Source: Adenanthera pavonina
Lineage: Eukaryota; Streptophyta; Magnoliopsida; Fabales; Fabaceae
Reading direction: 5' to 3'
DNA: 64,000 bases
NCBI GenBank assembly: GCA_026686845.1
Contig: JAIVEN010000003.1
Span: 4,280,501 to 4,344,500, forward strand
In this document: piece after piece, positions 37,601 through 49,706 of the stretch
Numbering within the stretch: the first letter of the stretch is position 1
Layout: every line of letters begins with the position of its first letter
Made by a program: the position numbers and the translations under genes
The notes under the pieces: model-generated
What the model saw: the letters and a program-made list of their open reading frames with translations, nothing else
Told to the model about the DNA's origin: nothing
Database searches by the model: none

Positions 37601-39169
37601 TCAAATCAGTGATACAGTTTTGAATAAACCCCCTTTTTTTTTTTACTAATATTCATACACACTTACAGTCAGACCTTTTGATTGTGAAGAAGAAGAACAG
37701 ACGTTACTGCCCTGTATACTTCTCAAAGGTTTGTTAACCCATTAATCTCTTTATGGATTCACTTGGATTGTTAAGACATCATTGGCCTAATGAATGGTGT
37801 ATGGAATTACATTATATACTTGTTATCTTTTACTGGTTAACTGTGCAGGAAGATATTGAGAAGGAACTATCCAAGTTTTCCAGGGCATCTAGAGGAGCAG
37901 GAATTTCTCAGCATATTATGGTACAAAATCAGCCATCCCACTTTCTTATTTCCTTGAGTGCATAAGATTGTCAGAAACTTGGAAAAGGAATTGAAATTCA
38001 TTTGAGAAATGATATAGTTTTTTTGGATCCTGATAAATTTGCAACTTGTTTTACATCATGATCACAAGCCCCTACAAATTTTATCTTTGAAAAACTGGAA
38101 TTGATTTTTTACCTTGTTAATATAATATCATAGTTGATTCTGTTTCTTCATTGTGCAATGCAAGAGTTGTCTTAAATAAAATACAGCCTTGTGGTTCTTG
38201 TTCTTGAATCTGATCAAGACCTGCCATTTGATTTTACTGCTCCCCTATCTTCTTCCCTTGGTTGTAGATCTCCTATTGTAACCGTACATATAGGCATGCA
38301 TGCACATACTTTGTACTTCTGAAATTGGCAGAAGGCTGCCCCAGTCATATTGATATCTAGATTCAACGCAAGTAACCGAACCCAATTAGTAGTCTGGGTG
38401 GTTGGGCTATGTCTTGATGGTTGGGATCAGGCTGGGGTTTTTGAAATTTCAGGATTAGCCAACTAAACCAAATCATGGTTAAATAATATATCAAACTACA
38501 TCATTTAACACTTTCTTTTATACAACTATTGGGTCTCTAATGCTACTAAATTAGATTCAAGCATTGTTTAAACTAACTGAAGTAGCTCTCTCAACGTGAT
38601 TTTTTCTATTTACAATGTTGGAATCTCGACCTTGCTTAAGGAAAATCAAGTCCCTTCCACTTGACCCAACCATTGTTGATACTACATCATTTAACATTAA
38701 ATATATGGTGTTTTCAGTTTTGGCAGTTAATAGACCCAGCCCCTACCCAATATACCCGTTAAAAATACATAATCAGAATTATGTTTTACAAGGTATAATT
38801 TTGTGCAGTTTATAATTTTGAGACAGAATTGTAATGGCCTTAAGAATTAACTTGGTGTAGTAGATTTGTTTACAGCAGATTTTCGAATTTTTTGTTCTTT
38901 ATTGTTTTTCTGTTCTTTATCGTTCATTTGAAGCTTATTTTTCTTTTCCTTTAATAGGTTGGTAGTTTGGAAGATGTACTGAAAAAAATGGAGGTAGTTA
39001 AGTCTTATAACAGGTTAGTTTCTTAAAATTTATGAAATAATTTTGAGTTTTACCAAGTTTTCAATCTTCCTCAATGCAGATGGGTGAAAGGAACTCTGGT
39101 TGGGAAGACTTGATTTTTATTCCACCAGGAAAAAGTCACTCTCAACACATACAAGAAATCACCGCCTGA
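34694..39169 (+). CDS. TIC22: Chloroplast protein-import component TIC22, 8 exons
   Basis: TIC22, a chloroplast protein of the intermembrane space associated with the inner-envelope translocon; it assists preproteins passing from TOC to TIC. Exons: 34694-35050, 35334-35396, 36797-36871, 37167-37214, 37669-37728, 37849-37920, 38958-38993, 39080-39169. All junctions are phase 0 and the total is 266 residues, the usual TIC22 length. Recognisable stretches in order: residues near 76-90 (KSLAGTSVYTVSNSNNEF), KSIGLLCFRQEDAEAFLAQ at the end of exon 1, RVVPITLDQVYMLNVEGIAF, FRFLPDPVQIKNALELKAA, FDGVPVFQSDLL, KKNRRYCPVYFSKEDIEKEL, MVGSLEDVLKKME, and the C-terminus GWEDLIFIPPGKSHSQ. The N-terminal part resembles a transit sequence. 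It is closest by memory to Arabidopsis TIC22-IV. The start codon was chosen because MESSTNPLLSF matches the family N-terminus. All exons are open, so it is probably functional. Confidence 0.95.
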
Positions 39170-39336
39170 ACCCAGGGTGCAACTTAAGCTAACCAAAGTT
39201 TTATGTTGTTTCCCGAGCAAATTGGGTGTTTTTGTTCTCACCTTTCAGTGGGTAAGACACCTGGACTTCTGCCCTTCAGTTGTGTTCTTCCTCTCTCATT
39301 ATCTTTAAAGGAAGTCTTTCTGAAGCAGATTCTCGG

Positions 39337-39813
39337 AATACCAGATATGTTTGTGAGAGAAGATAACTGCTAACATCCATTTCACTAAGAGGTCGATAGA
39401 ATGCCACTGTTGTGTGTGTCTATTATACATCTCATGTATGAAAGGTGTCTCTACTCTTTATATATACAGCTGAATAATTATTTTCGAAATAGCTGTACCT
39501 TAGACCTTGAATTCTAGTTGAATGGATTCAGGGGAGATGGTGATTTTTATATACATTTGTTTTCCCGTAATTATTTTCGAAATACCAGATATGTTTGTGA
39601 GAGAAGATAACTGCTAACATCCATTTCACTAAGAGGTCGATAGAATGCCACTGTTGTGTGTGTCTATTATACATCTCATGTATGAAAGGTGTCTCTACTC
39701 TTTATATATACAGCTGAATAATTATTTTCGAAATAGCTGTACCTTAGACCTTGAATTCTAGTTGAATGGATTCAGGGGAGATGGTGATTTTTATATACAT
39801 TTGTTTTCCCGTA
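39337..39813. repeat. Tandem duplication of 233 bp (period 244) after TIC22
   Basis: The units 39337-39569 and 39581-39813 appear identical or nearly so over their whole length. They are separated by 11 bp (ATTATTTTCGA) that also occurs inside each unit just before AATAGCTG. The first unit starts 168 bp after the TIC22 stop codon, so the duplication may lie in its 3' UTR. Near-identity implies a recent event. Confidence 0.93.
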
Positions 39814-40715
39814 TTGAAGACTCAGATTTAGTAAGTTTATTATTATTATTTTTTGGATTTTTTGGGGCTTGTTTCGCGGGGAAAGGAGGAAAAGCAGTTA
39901 TTGTCAGAACAATTGATTCACCACCTGAGGAGGAGTGATTTACCAAAGTACTAAAAGCCATGGTTCACCTACTCTGACACCCATCTTTTCGTAGATTTAC
40001 AGCCCCCTGGTCTTTTTTGTGTTGGCCCCATTCTCAGTTAGTCTAATCATCGCAAGGATGGCTGGCGGGCAAAAATATGATAGTTTACCTTTCTCCTGGG
40101 CTGTGATCGTGCAAAACATGTCATGTAAGCATCTTGATAGCTTGAGGTATACTGACGCGCAACCGGCAAAACTATTTTGTTTCAATAATGAACAAGATGA
40201 AGCAAAAAAAGGGCTTATTATCATCTTTCGGAAATTGGTGGAGCCTCACCATTTAGCATCCAATAAAAGGATCCTTCCTTTGCATGTTGGAAGTCGACGT
40301 TCCAACCAAATAGTTGTTGGGCGTGCCGGCTTACCTGCCCGTAACACCGATTTTAATCAGTCATTTATCTTCAGCTTTTACCGTTCTGCCCTGCCCTTCT
40401 ACGTCTCAGATCTGAACTGAGCTCCATTTGTTGGAATTGGTTGTGCGGGCTGAATTAAATAAGCCAAGACATGGAAAACATGAGGATATCTTGGTCATTT
40501 TATAAGGATTTCCATATAAAGGGAAGACACATGGAGCTATATAAATGGTCTGCCTTGCTTAAGGAATTGCTCTAATTCTCTAACAACTACCTTCTAATCC
40601 TTGCTTATTTTAATCATCATGTTTAACTACTGCGTTTAAACTTAAAAAGTTGGAAAACTATTAAGATATATTCATCAGTTCCCGTTCGAGGCATTGCAGC
40701 TGTTCCTCTTTAGGG
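39814..40715. promoter_or_regulatory. Intergenic DNA, including GUX upstream region
   Basis: No recognised gene. An open frame at 40019-40420 encodes no family I know and shows no splice or codon context to support it. Its region is the likely promoter and leader of the GUX gene. A CTATATAAATGG TATA-like box lies near 40537. Confidence 0.4.
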
Positions 40716-43700
40716 ATGGAAACTTCAGGTCTTCAAAGGATGGTGAAGACCACACCATCGAAAGCTTTAGTTATCAGAATCAATTTGGTTTGCCTCGCCT
40801 TCTTTCTGATTTCTTATGCAACCTTTCTTCTTCGGCCATCTTCTTCAATCTACTTCGAGAATGCAGCCTCCCTTGTGAGGTGCTCCTTGCGCGAATGCCC
40901 TTCACAAGGTAAGGTGAGCCTACTGCAATGGGTCTTTTTCTTAGGAGAACATTTAATACACTTTATTATTAGTATCATGTGTATATTCACATATTATGTT
41001 CTCATTTGAAAACCTTATCGCAGAAACTCTATACAACTGACCTATTGCCTAAGTCTTCAATCTTCATCTTTATTTTCCCTAGAAACATGTTGTCTGATGG
41101 GCCACTGGGTTGTGAACATTCTAGGCAGAAAAGGGCATTAAAATGAAAGCAGTGTTGGAGGAGCCTCATCCTCATGCCAATTCACGGAAGCCGAAGGGTA
41201 TTGCAAGTAAGATGGAGGTACCAAGCTTCTTTCGGGAAATGGGGAAAGGGATGAAGATTGGAATGGTGAACATGGATGAAGACGACGTGGACGAGTGGAG
41301 GTCACAGGGAGAAATAATAAATGTTTATTTCGACAGGGTATCACAGTTGTTCAATTGGACGGATTTGTTCCCTGAATGGATAGACGAGGAAGAAGAAAGC
41401 GACGTTCCATCGTGCCCGGAGGTACCAATGCCAGAGGTAGAAGAATACGGAAGCATGGACGTGATCGTGGCTAAGCTGCCATGCAAGCGTCCTGAAGAGG
41501 GGTGGGGAAGGGACGTGTTTAGGCTACAAGTTCATCTAATAGTGGCGAATCTGGCTGTGAACAAAGGGAAGAAGGACTGGAATTGGAAGACGAAGGTGGT
41601 GTTCTGGAGCAAGTGCAGACCAATGATGGAGCTGTTTCGATGTGACAATCTGGTAAGGCAGGAAGGAGATTGGTGGTATTATGAGGCGGAGGTGAAGAGG
41701 TTGGAGGGCAAAATGTCGTTGCCTGTTGGATCCTGTAAGCTGGCCCTGCCCCTCTGGGAACAAGGTAAGCTTTCACATCCCAATTTCCCACTCTATAATT
41801 TCACTTCCACCCTTCCTTTTTCTTCTTTATTTACCTCTTATCCGTCAAGTAAAAGAAACGCAAAAAATTACAACTAAACTACACGCGCCAGGTAGGGGTT
41901 AAACCTACGCCTTTCTGCTTGGGAAACGGACGCTCTATCCGCTCAGCTATAGGCGCTTAGTAATCTTATGAACTATTAGGTTTTAGTAATTGTCATTTTT
42001 TCAGGTAAAAATTTTCAGAACTTGACATTTTGGGAAATGAATCTCCTAGATCATCTAACTTTTCATTTTAAAATAGTAATAATTAAAAATGATTCCATAT
42101 TTAGAAATTTTATAAAATGATGATTCAAATTAGAAATAAATTTTAAATTGTTTAAATAAAATTTGAATAAATTAAATAATAAATTGAATTAAGGAGTCGG
42201 ATTATTTTACGTCAACTATAATTGAAGTTGTTGCATCTACCTTTTTGAAAGGTGCAACAACAATATCATTAATTCATGATAGGGCATTCTTTATGAATAA
42301 AAGGTACATCAAAAACATCATTGTAGATTGTAGAGCATCCGTTGATTAATAATAATAATTATTTTTTCGTCTATGAAGCAAACCCAAAATTTGTTGTTCA
42401 ACGTAGGAAGGAAGCTTCAGACGGTGGCCATAAAGCCTCTAGTACTTCTACGTCTCTCGTGAGTCGAATATATGATCATAATTCATGACAAAGATAATTT
42501 TCCTTTTTTTCTCTTTCAGATCCACGGAATGGATCGTTTTTGTATAACACTAGGAATCTGGAGGCAGGACAAACAGAGTTCCATACAGTATTGGATTGTT
42601 ACATGTAATTAATTGTGGTTGTTGGTGATTCTCATATTATAAACAACTAACAAAGATGTTTGCTTCCTTGCTAACAACTTGCCGACGCTCTCCTTTCGTG
42701 TTCTACCTTCTAACAATTCGTTTTCCCTCATCGCAACAAATTAAGTTTAACTTCTCTTGAATTATTTGCTCCCTACAATCTGATCTTTTATTTTTTATTT
42801 TTTAAATTTATAGCATTTCGATTCTTTTCATATTAATAACCATTTAAAATATTGACTTAAAATTAAAAAAGATTGTATTGAATTTTAAAAAATAGGGGAA
42901 TAAATGACAGATCAAATGTAAAAGTCTAAAAGATGAGCCAAAATAATAAATAAAATTATTAATGATTTATTTCTTATTTAAAAAATGTCTCAAAAATATA
43001 ATATTGATTTCAGGAATTGACGAAGTGTACGACTTATCCAAGATTCGAAAAAGCGTGGCAAGCGGGACAAGAGTGAAGCGCGAAGCCTACGCTACTGTGC
43101 TCCACTCTTCTGAATCCTATGTTTGTGGAGCAATCACGCTAGCACAGAGCCTCCTTCGAACCGGAACCAAACGCGACCTTATCCTCCTCATAGACAAATC
43201 TATCTCCGCTCCCAAACGCCAGGCCCTCGCGGATGCCGGCTGGAAAATCCGAATCATCACTCGGATCCGGAATCCCAAAGCCGAGAATCATACTTACAAC
43301 GAGTACAACTACAGCAAGTTCCGCCTCTGGCAGCTTAACGACTACGACAAAGTCATCTTCATCGACTCCGACATCATCGTTCTCCGCAACCTCGACATCC
43401 TCTTCCACTTCCCCCAAATGTCTGCCACCGGCAACGACCAATCCATCTTCAACTCCGGCATAATGGTCATCGAGCCTTCCAATTGTACATTCCGTGTATT
43501 GATGGACAGCCGGGACGACATCGTATCGTACAACGGAGGAGACCAAGGGTTTCTGAACGAGATCTTCGTGTGGTGGCACAGATTGCCGAGGAGGGTGAAT
43601 TTCTTGAAGAATTTCTGGGCGAATACGACGTTGGAAGCAAGCGTGAAGAATGGGCTATTCGGGGCAGACCCGCCGAGGCTGTACGCGATTCACTATCTAG

Positions 43701-43972
43701 GGTTGAAGCCGTGGCATTGTTACAGGGACTATGACTGTAACTGGGATGTGGAAGATCAGCGTGTGTATGCGAGCGACGTGGCTCACCAGAGGTGGTGGAA
43801 GCTTTACGATGAAATGGATCAGAGGTTGCAGAGTTTCTGTAGGCTAACGAGACGACGTCGGACTGAGTTGAATTGGGAAAGGAGGAAAGCTGGGAAGATT
43901 GGATTATCAGATGGGCACTGGAAGATCAATATTACAGATCCCAGACGTTCTGGCTCTCTTTTGATGGATTAG
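40716..43972 (+). CDS. GUX: GUX-type xylan glucuronosyltransferase (GT8), 3 exons
   Basis: Glycosyltransferase family 8 protein of the GUX/PGSIP group, Golgi enzymes that add glucuronic acid from UDP-GlcA to the xylan backbone of cell walls. Exons: 40716-40908, 41129-41764, 43014-43972. Both introns are in phase 1 and the product is 595 residues. The N-terminus has a short cytosolic part and one membrane segment (about residues 20-40, VIRINLVCLAFFLISYATFL), giving type II topology. Exon 3 holds the GT8 core: YVCGAITLAQSLL, YSKFRLWQLNDYDKVIFIDS with the metal-binding DSD (43364-43372), GNDQSIFNSGIMVIEPSN, NGGDQGFLNE and HYLGLKPWHCYRDYDCNW. Length and the exon-2 region (LPLWEQGIDEVYDLSKI across the junction) suggest the GUX4/GUX5 subgroup, but this is from memory. 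All exons are open, so it is probably functional. Confidence 0.92.
41884..41956 (-). pseudogene. Degenerate tRNA-Arg(CCU)-like sequence in GUX intron 2
   Basis: Read on the minus strand, 73 nt follow the plant nuclear tRNA-Arg(CCU) pattern from GCGCCTATAGCTGAGCGG to CCCCTACCTGGCGCG. There are departures: the anticodon loop reads TTCCCAA, so the anticodon position is CCC; the anticodon stem has a C/A mismatch; and the T loop is TTTAACC instead of TTCGACC, which damages the internal B box. It is probably a tRNA pseudogene or tRNA-derived insertion in antisense to the host intron rather than an active gene. Confidence 0.72.
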
Positions 43973-44712
43973 AGTTTTCAATTTTGTATTCTGCCTTCTT
44001 TGTTTTTCACTATTTTTTCTTGCATTCATACATACGTCACTTACATATGAATGATACATACCAACACATGGAGAATTGAACATTTTCCATGAGAGTCTAT
44101 TTATGTGTTAATACTGAATAGGATTATATATCTTCCATTCCTTCGTTCTTGGAGATTACTTTCCAGCATACTATTAGAGTGTATGTTTTGTACCAGAAAA
44201 AAAAGCTGCATATTGCTTCTCCATTCCATTTTATCAATCATTTTTGTCATTTTTCAAATTTTTTACAAAATTAATGAAGAATTAACTTTTCTTCAATTCT
44301 ACCTTTAAGTAATTAATACTATGTGGGTTTTTTTGTTCGAAAATTATGAATAATAAAAAATAATAATTAAGGACAATTTAATAAAATTACATTATCAACT
44401 ATTAAATTATTATTCAAAAAATAGTTTGTTTGGCATCTTGAAACCTGATAATATAAGAAAGCCACTTACCGAAACCACTTCTTTCTCACTCCCAATCTTC
44501 CATGGAACCTAGGTGCTTTCCACAACCTTTTTTTTTTTTTAACCCTTTTCACCCTATCTCTCGCTCTCACCCATACTCCCTCTAGTGATGATAGCCTCCA
44601 TACCTTCATAGCTAGTGTGGTCCAAGCATTCAATGACAGCCTTTTCTAATTTTTTGGGTGTAGTCCAAGCATTCGACGGAGGTCTTGTTAGAAAATTTTA
44701 TTTATGGGTTTA
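43973..44712. other. GUX 3' flank
   Basis: Likely 3' UTR followed by intergenic DNA up to the CATTA target-site duplication of the copia element. No further gene was recognised. Confidence 0.4.
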
Positions 44713-44717
44713 CATTA

Positions 44718-45376
44718 TGTTGGAAATAGTAGTATGTGTGTGTGTCAAAAAGAAAAAAGTCTCATATTGCTCAACATAGTAGAAGTCTTAGTGTATATAT
44801 ACTAAAATGAGCACAAGTGCAAGTTAAACGGCCAAGAAGAGGAGTGGGCTTCCGCGCATGATAACGAGCTGACGCAGGTGAAATTTGTCAACTGCCCCAT
44901 GCGCGTGAGATTATACGCAATATTGGAAACTTTTTTTTACATAAAATAGTTTTCAAATTAAATAATATTTAGTATAAAGTAGTCTCCCAAAAAATCCTCC
45001 TTTTTAATGGTTTCAGTTTTAAACATTGAGGATTGATGTTTTTATGACATGCAGTTTCATGGAGTTAATAGCTAGTTTTTACCCTCCCTTTAATTTCCCA
45101 ATGTTCAAAAACTGATTTCTTACATCGCCATTAAAATCATCCAACGTTCACAATTTTAACTATTATAAAATGGAGTCCTTACTACATGATTTGGACACAC
45201 CTAGCTCTCCCTTCATTCTAAGTTCATATTCTTTTCTCTATGATGTTCTACTTCCCTATCTAGTGCAGAAATAACTCGATTTAATTCTAGTGAGTTGCCA
45301 TCTTGTGGTGAACTAACTCTTAAGAACAGTACTCATTAGCATGACTCAAATCATATTTTACTTTCTAGTACTAACA
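44718..45376 (+). repeat. 5' LTR of the copia element
   Basis: It starts TGTTGGAAATAG and ends CTAACA. It aligns along its length with the 3' LTR at 49707-50350, with many substitutions and some small indels, so the insertion is old. Confidence 0.9.
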
Positions 45377-47334
45377 ATCTTAATAGTTATGAAGTCACCA
45401 GGGATGCCAATGTTGTTTCCAATGCAACCAATGTTACAGTTACTGGTACTGAAGGAGTTGGTGGTGTTGCTACCTCTATTTACATTCCTACAGCAGTATC
45501 GATGTTGCTGCCCAAGCTATTTGTAGATATCTTGAAAATTGAGGTGTTCGATGGGAAAAATTTCAAGGAGTGGCAAGAGCATGTTTTTTCTACCCTTGAC
45601 ATGCATGGAATTACAATTGCTCTCACATAGTCCGAGCCATTGCCGGTTGCTGACCAGGCTTAGAGGAATGCTTGGGAATATGCAAGCATACAATCATTAA
45701 TACTTTATCTAATGATCTCTTTGATGTCTACTGTGTGTACAAGAAAGTCAATATAAGTTGGGAATCACCCATTGCTAAATATACTGCTAAGGATACTGGA
45801 AAGCAAAAGTTTGTTATTGGTAATTATTGTAGATAAGATATGTTAGAGGACAAAGATATAAAGTTGCAGATTAACGAATACCACAAGCTGGTGGAGAAAC
45901 TTCGTGCTAAAAAAATCAACCTTCTTGATAAATTTGTTGTTGGTATCCTAATTGAAAAAACTGCCAAACTCATGGAAAGATTACAAGTGGTAACTCAAAC
46001 ACAAGTAGAAATAGCTTTCATTGTCAGATCTCATCACTCATATCATCATTGAAGATACTAACCAAAAGGAGTCTCAAGCAGGAAAGGGAAATGAGATAGC
46101 CTCTAAAGCAAATCTGGTGGAGATGAAGCCGTATAACAAGAGGTATGATTCCAATAAAAAACCTTATTACAAACCCAAGAATGTTAACCCTAAGTTCAGA
46201 AAGAATGGCAATTGCTATGTTTATGGTAAGAAAGGTCACCATGCTGCTCAATGCAAAAAAAGAGCCAGAAATGATAATCCTTCTAAGTCAAATGCAAATT
46301 TGGTTTAGGGAGATGAGAGCAATACTAAAGAGATCATTGATGTGGTCATTTCTCAAGTTGTCCTTGTCTCTAATGTGACAAAGTGGGTGATAGACTCTGG
46401 GACTATCAGACACATTTGCACAAATATGGAGATGTTTACCTCCTATTATCCTATAAAAGAAAGAGAAGATTGTATTTATTTTGCTGATTCCCGAACTGTA
46501 GAAGTTCTAGGGAAAGGAAAAGTTGATCTTAAGCTCATATCTAGAAAGACCTTGGCTCTCAAAGATGTCCTTCATGTGCCTAATGTTAGAGCAAATTTAG
46601 TTTCTGTTGCTTTATTAGGAAATGTTTGGGTTAAAGTATCATTTGAATCTGACAAGATTGTGATGACAAGAAACAATGCTTTTGTAGGAAAGGATTATTG
46701 TAATCAAGGACTATTTCTATTCAATGTTCATCATCTTCTGCTTACTTGCCTGTTTATTTGATTGATTCTTTTGACATTTGGTATGCAAAGTTAAGACATG
46801 TTAGTAAGTCTTATATTATGAAAATGCAATATCTTGGTTTAATTATGGAATTAAAACTGATAGTTTAAGTAAATATAAAGTGTGTATAGAAGCCAAATTA
46901 ACTAAAAAATTCTCATTTTTTTACACAAAGAGAATCTGAATTAGTTGCTTTAACATACACTAACTTGGGTGTCCTAAAGCAAACTGAAACTAGGGGTAGG
47001 AAAAGGTACTATGTAAATTTTATAGATGATTTTTTGAGATATACAAAAGTATTTTACTAAGAAATAAAGATGAAGCATTTGATAAATTTCTTTTGTATAA
47101 GGCAAAGGTAGAAAGCCAACTAAACAAAAAGACAAAAAGAGTTAGATTGGATAAAGAGGAGAATATGTTTTATTTAATGATTTTTGTAAAAAAGAAGGAA
47201 TAATTCGTAAAGTAACTCCTCCATATTCAACTGAATCTAATAGAGTAGCAGAAAGGAAAAACAGAACATTAAAAGAAATAATGAATGCTATGTTTGTAAA
47301 TTCCTCTACACCAGATAATTTATGAGGTGAAGCT

Positions 47335-47650
47335 TTTGTGATCCCAAGTAAGATCGGTTCAGGATCATGGGATCCTTTTCTATTAGATAGGAAGGGCTGT
47401 TTCACAAAATGTACTTCTAAGTAATTACTCCATAGATCATATATCTATCTATATACAAAAGAAATCATGTAACGAGGGGGATTCTTATTTGTACAAATGG
47501 TACTTCGAACTTGGAATGAGCATGAAGAAATTAATGATACTTCTTTATATTTTGAGTTATTCAACCGGATTGGTTGCTCAAGACCTTTGGTCTCTACCCG
47601 GACCTGATGTAAAAAATGGGATCACTTCTTATGGACTTGTCAAATGATTG
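47335..47650 (+). other. Plastid ycf2 fragment inserted in the copia integrase region
   Basis: The reading frame through 47464-47648 gives NEGDSYLYKWYFEL, MKKLMILLYILSYS, and AQDLWSLPGPD followed by KNGITSYGL. I recognise these as plastid Ycf2, not retrotransposon protein. About 315 bp of such DNA interrupts the integrase reading between GEA (to about 47334) and LSACSL..NRIPYKKTNKTPYE (from about 47651). It is a nuclear plastid DNA insertion (NUPT). It has diverged from typical ycf2 by a few substitutions and a short deletion near its right end. It is not expected to be expressed. Confidence 0.85.
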
Positions 47651-49706
47651 TTGTCTGCATGTTCTCTATAGAATAGAATACCTTATAAGAAAACAAATAA
47701 GACACCTTATGAATTATGAAAAGAATGTGCACCAAGCTTAAAATATTTGAAAATGTGGGGGTGTTTAACAAAAGTTGTGTTACCTGATCCTAAAAAGAGA
47801 AAAATAGGTTTTAAAACTTCTAATTGCATGTTTATTGGATATATTGAACATAGTACAGTCTATGGATTCCTGATTTTAAAAAGTGATTTTTTTTATCATA
47901 ACACTATCATATAAACTAAAGATGCAAAGTTTTTTTAATGTGTTTTACCTTTGTAAGTTCAATCTATTCCTAAATCTGCAAAAAATTGCTCTACTATACC
48001 TAAACAAAATAATAGCAAAAATGTAGTTGAAAATTTAAGGAGAAGCAAAAGGCAAAGGAAAGAAATTTCATTTGAAAATGATTTTTATACTTATATAGTA
48101 CAAGATGAACCATCAAATTTGTTTGAAGCTGTTTCATCACCCAATGCTCATCTTTGGAGAGAAGCAATTAAAGCTAAAATTGGTTCACTGAATCAAAATA
48201 AAATTTGGGTTTTAGTCAACTTTCCTCCAGAAGCAAAACTCATTGGTTGCAAATAGATCTTTAAAAAGAAATATAACTAAGGTGGATCTATTAACAAATA
48301 TAAAGTAAGGCTAATAGTTAAAGGGTTTACTCAAAAAAGAAAATATTGATTATTTTGATACCTTCTATCCAATAACAAGGATTTCTTCTATTAGAGTGTT
48401 GATTGCTTTAGCTTTAGTTTATAAACTTTTTATTCATCAAATGGATGTTAAAACAACTTTCTTAAATGATGATTTAGAGGGAAAAATTTTATATGGTGCA
48501 ACTTGAAGAGAGTGTTGCCCCTCGACAAGAAAATAAAGTTTGCAAGCTTGTCAAGTCATCATATGGTTTGAAACAAACACTTAAATAATGGCTTGAAAAA
48601 TTGGATCAAATCTTAACAAGTGATGGTCTTTCTACCATTGAAGTGTAAATATGTGTATATACAAAACTAATAAATAGCAATTATATGATTATTTATTTAT
48701 ATGTAGATGACATGCTTATTTTTTGTACTAGCATAAATATTGTAGTTGAAACCAAATGTTTTCTTTCTTCAAATTTTTATATGAAAGATATAGGTGAAGT
48801 AAATATAATATTAGGTATTAAGATCATAAGAAGTGACAATAGTATTTTTCTATCTCAAGAACATTATGTTGAAAAAACTCTTAAAAAGTTTGGACATTTT
48901 AATGATATGCTTGTAAGAACTCCTTATGATGCTAGCATTTAATTAGCAAAACATAAAAGTAATCCGATGGTTCAATCTAAATATGCACAAATTATTAATC
49001 AATTTTGTAAGGCACAATATTGTAAGGCAGTTGTTGAAAGATGGAGTTATATTAATCAATTTTGTAAGATTAGAAATAAACCTAACTGATCCCTTAACCA
49101 AGCCCCAAACAAATTTTTAAAACATTGAGAGAAATGAGATTCAAGCCGATTTGAAATTAACAGTGAGGGTAATCCAACTTTTGTGATTGGAGATCCCATG
49201 AAGAAGATTCATATGGTAATAACAAGTCATCTGCTAATTTTGCTAGCGCTAATTTCTAGTCTCTTCCTATGATATGAGAAACTACTAAAATGTATTGATA
49301 GTGAGACTGAGTAAAAGCTCTTAATGTTTTCATATTTCTTATGGATGGTGTATTCATTGCAGAAACACTTGATGGAATCACTTAAATGAATGTGGAGTGA
49401 GGCTGCTCCTATGAAATTATGGCAAAATCTCTAGAGTATTCATTAAATACCAAGCATGTGCATGGCCGTTTAAAGCATAAAATCATGATAACAATAGGAT
49501 TGTGGGGGTATAATTTGACCAATAAGGCATCTAGTACACAATTAAGAGTTGTTAATTCATAGAAGCTATAAGCTTCACTGGCTGCTTTGTATACTAAGAA
49601 TTATTGGTCTGGACTTAGTTCATAATCCAAAAGACACTAGATTCAAAATAATTATATCCATATTTAGAACACAAATGATAATCAGTTTTTAACACATGTG
49701 GAGGAT

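Noticed and set aside
40019..40420. 133-codon open frame upstream of GUX
   Set aside because: No recognisable domain, no splice context and an ordinary position for promoter or leader DNA.
43139..43579. 146-codon minus-strand frame inside GUX exon 3
   Set aside because: The plus strand holds the conserved GT8 core with the DSD motif; the antisense frame is a by-product of its codon use.
47464..47648. Open frame in the plastid ycf2 fragment
   Set aside because: It is a short piece of a plastid gene of more than 2000 codons, placed in dead retrotransposon DNA; it is not an independent gene.
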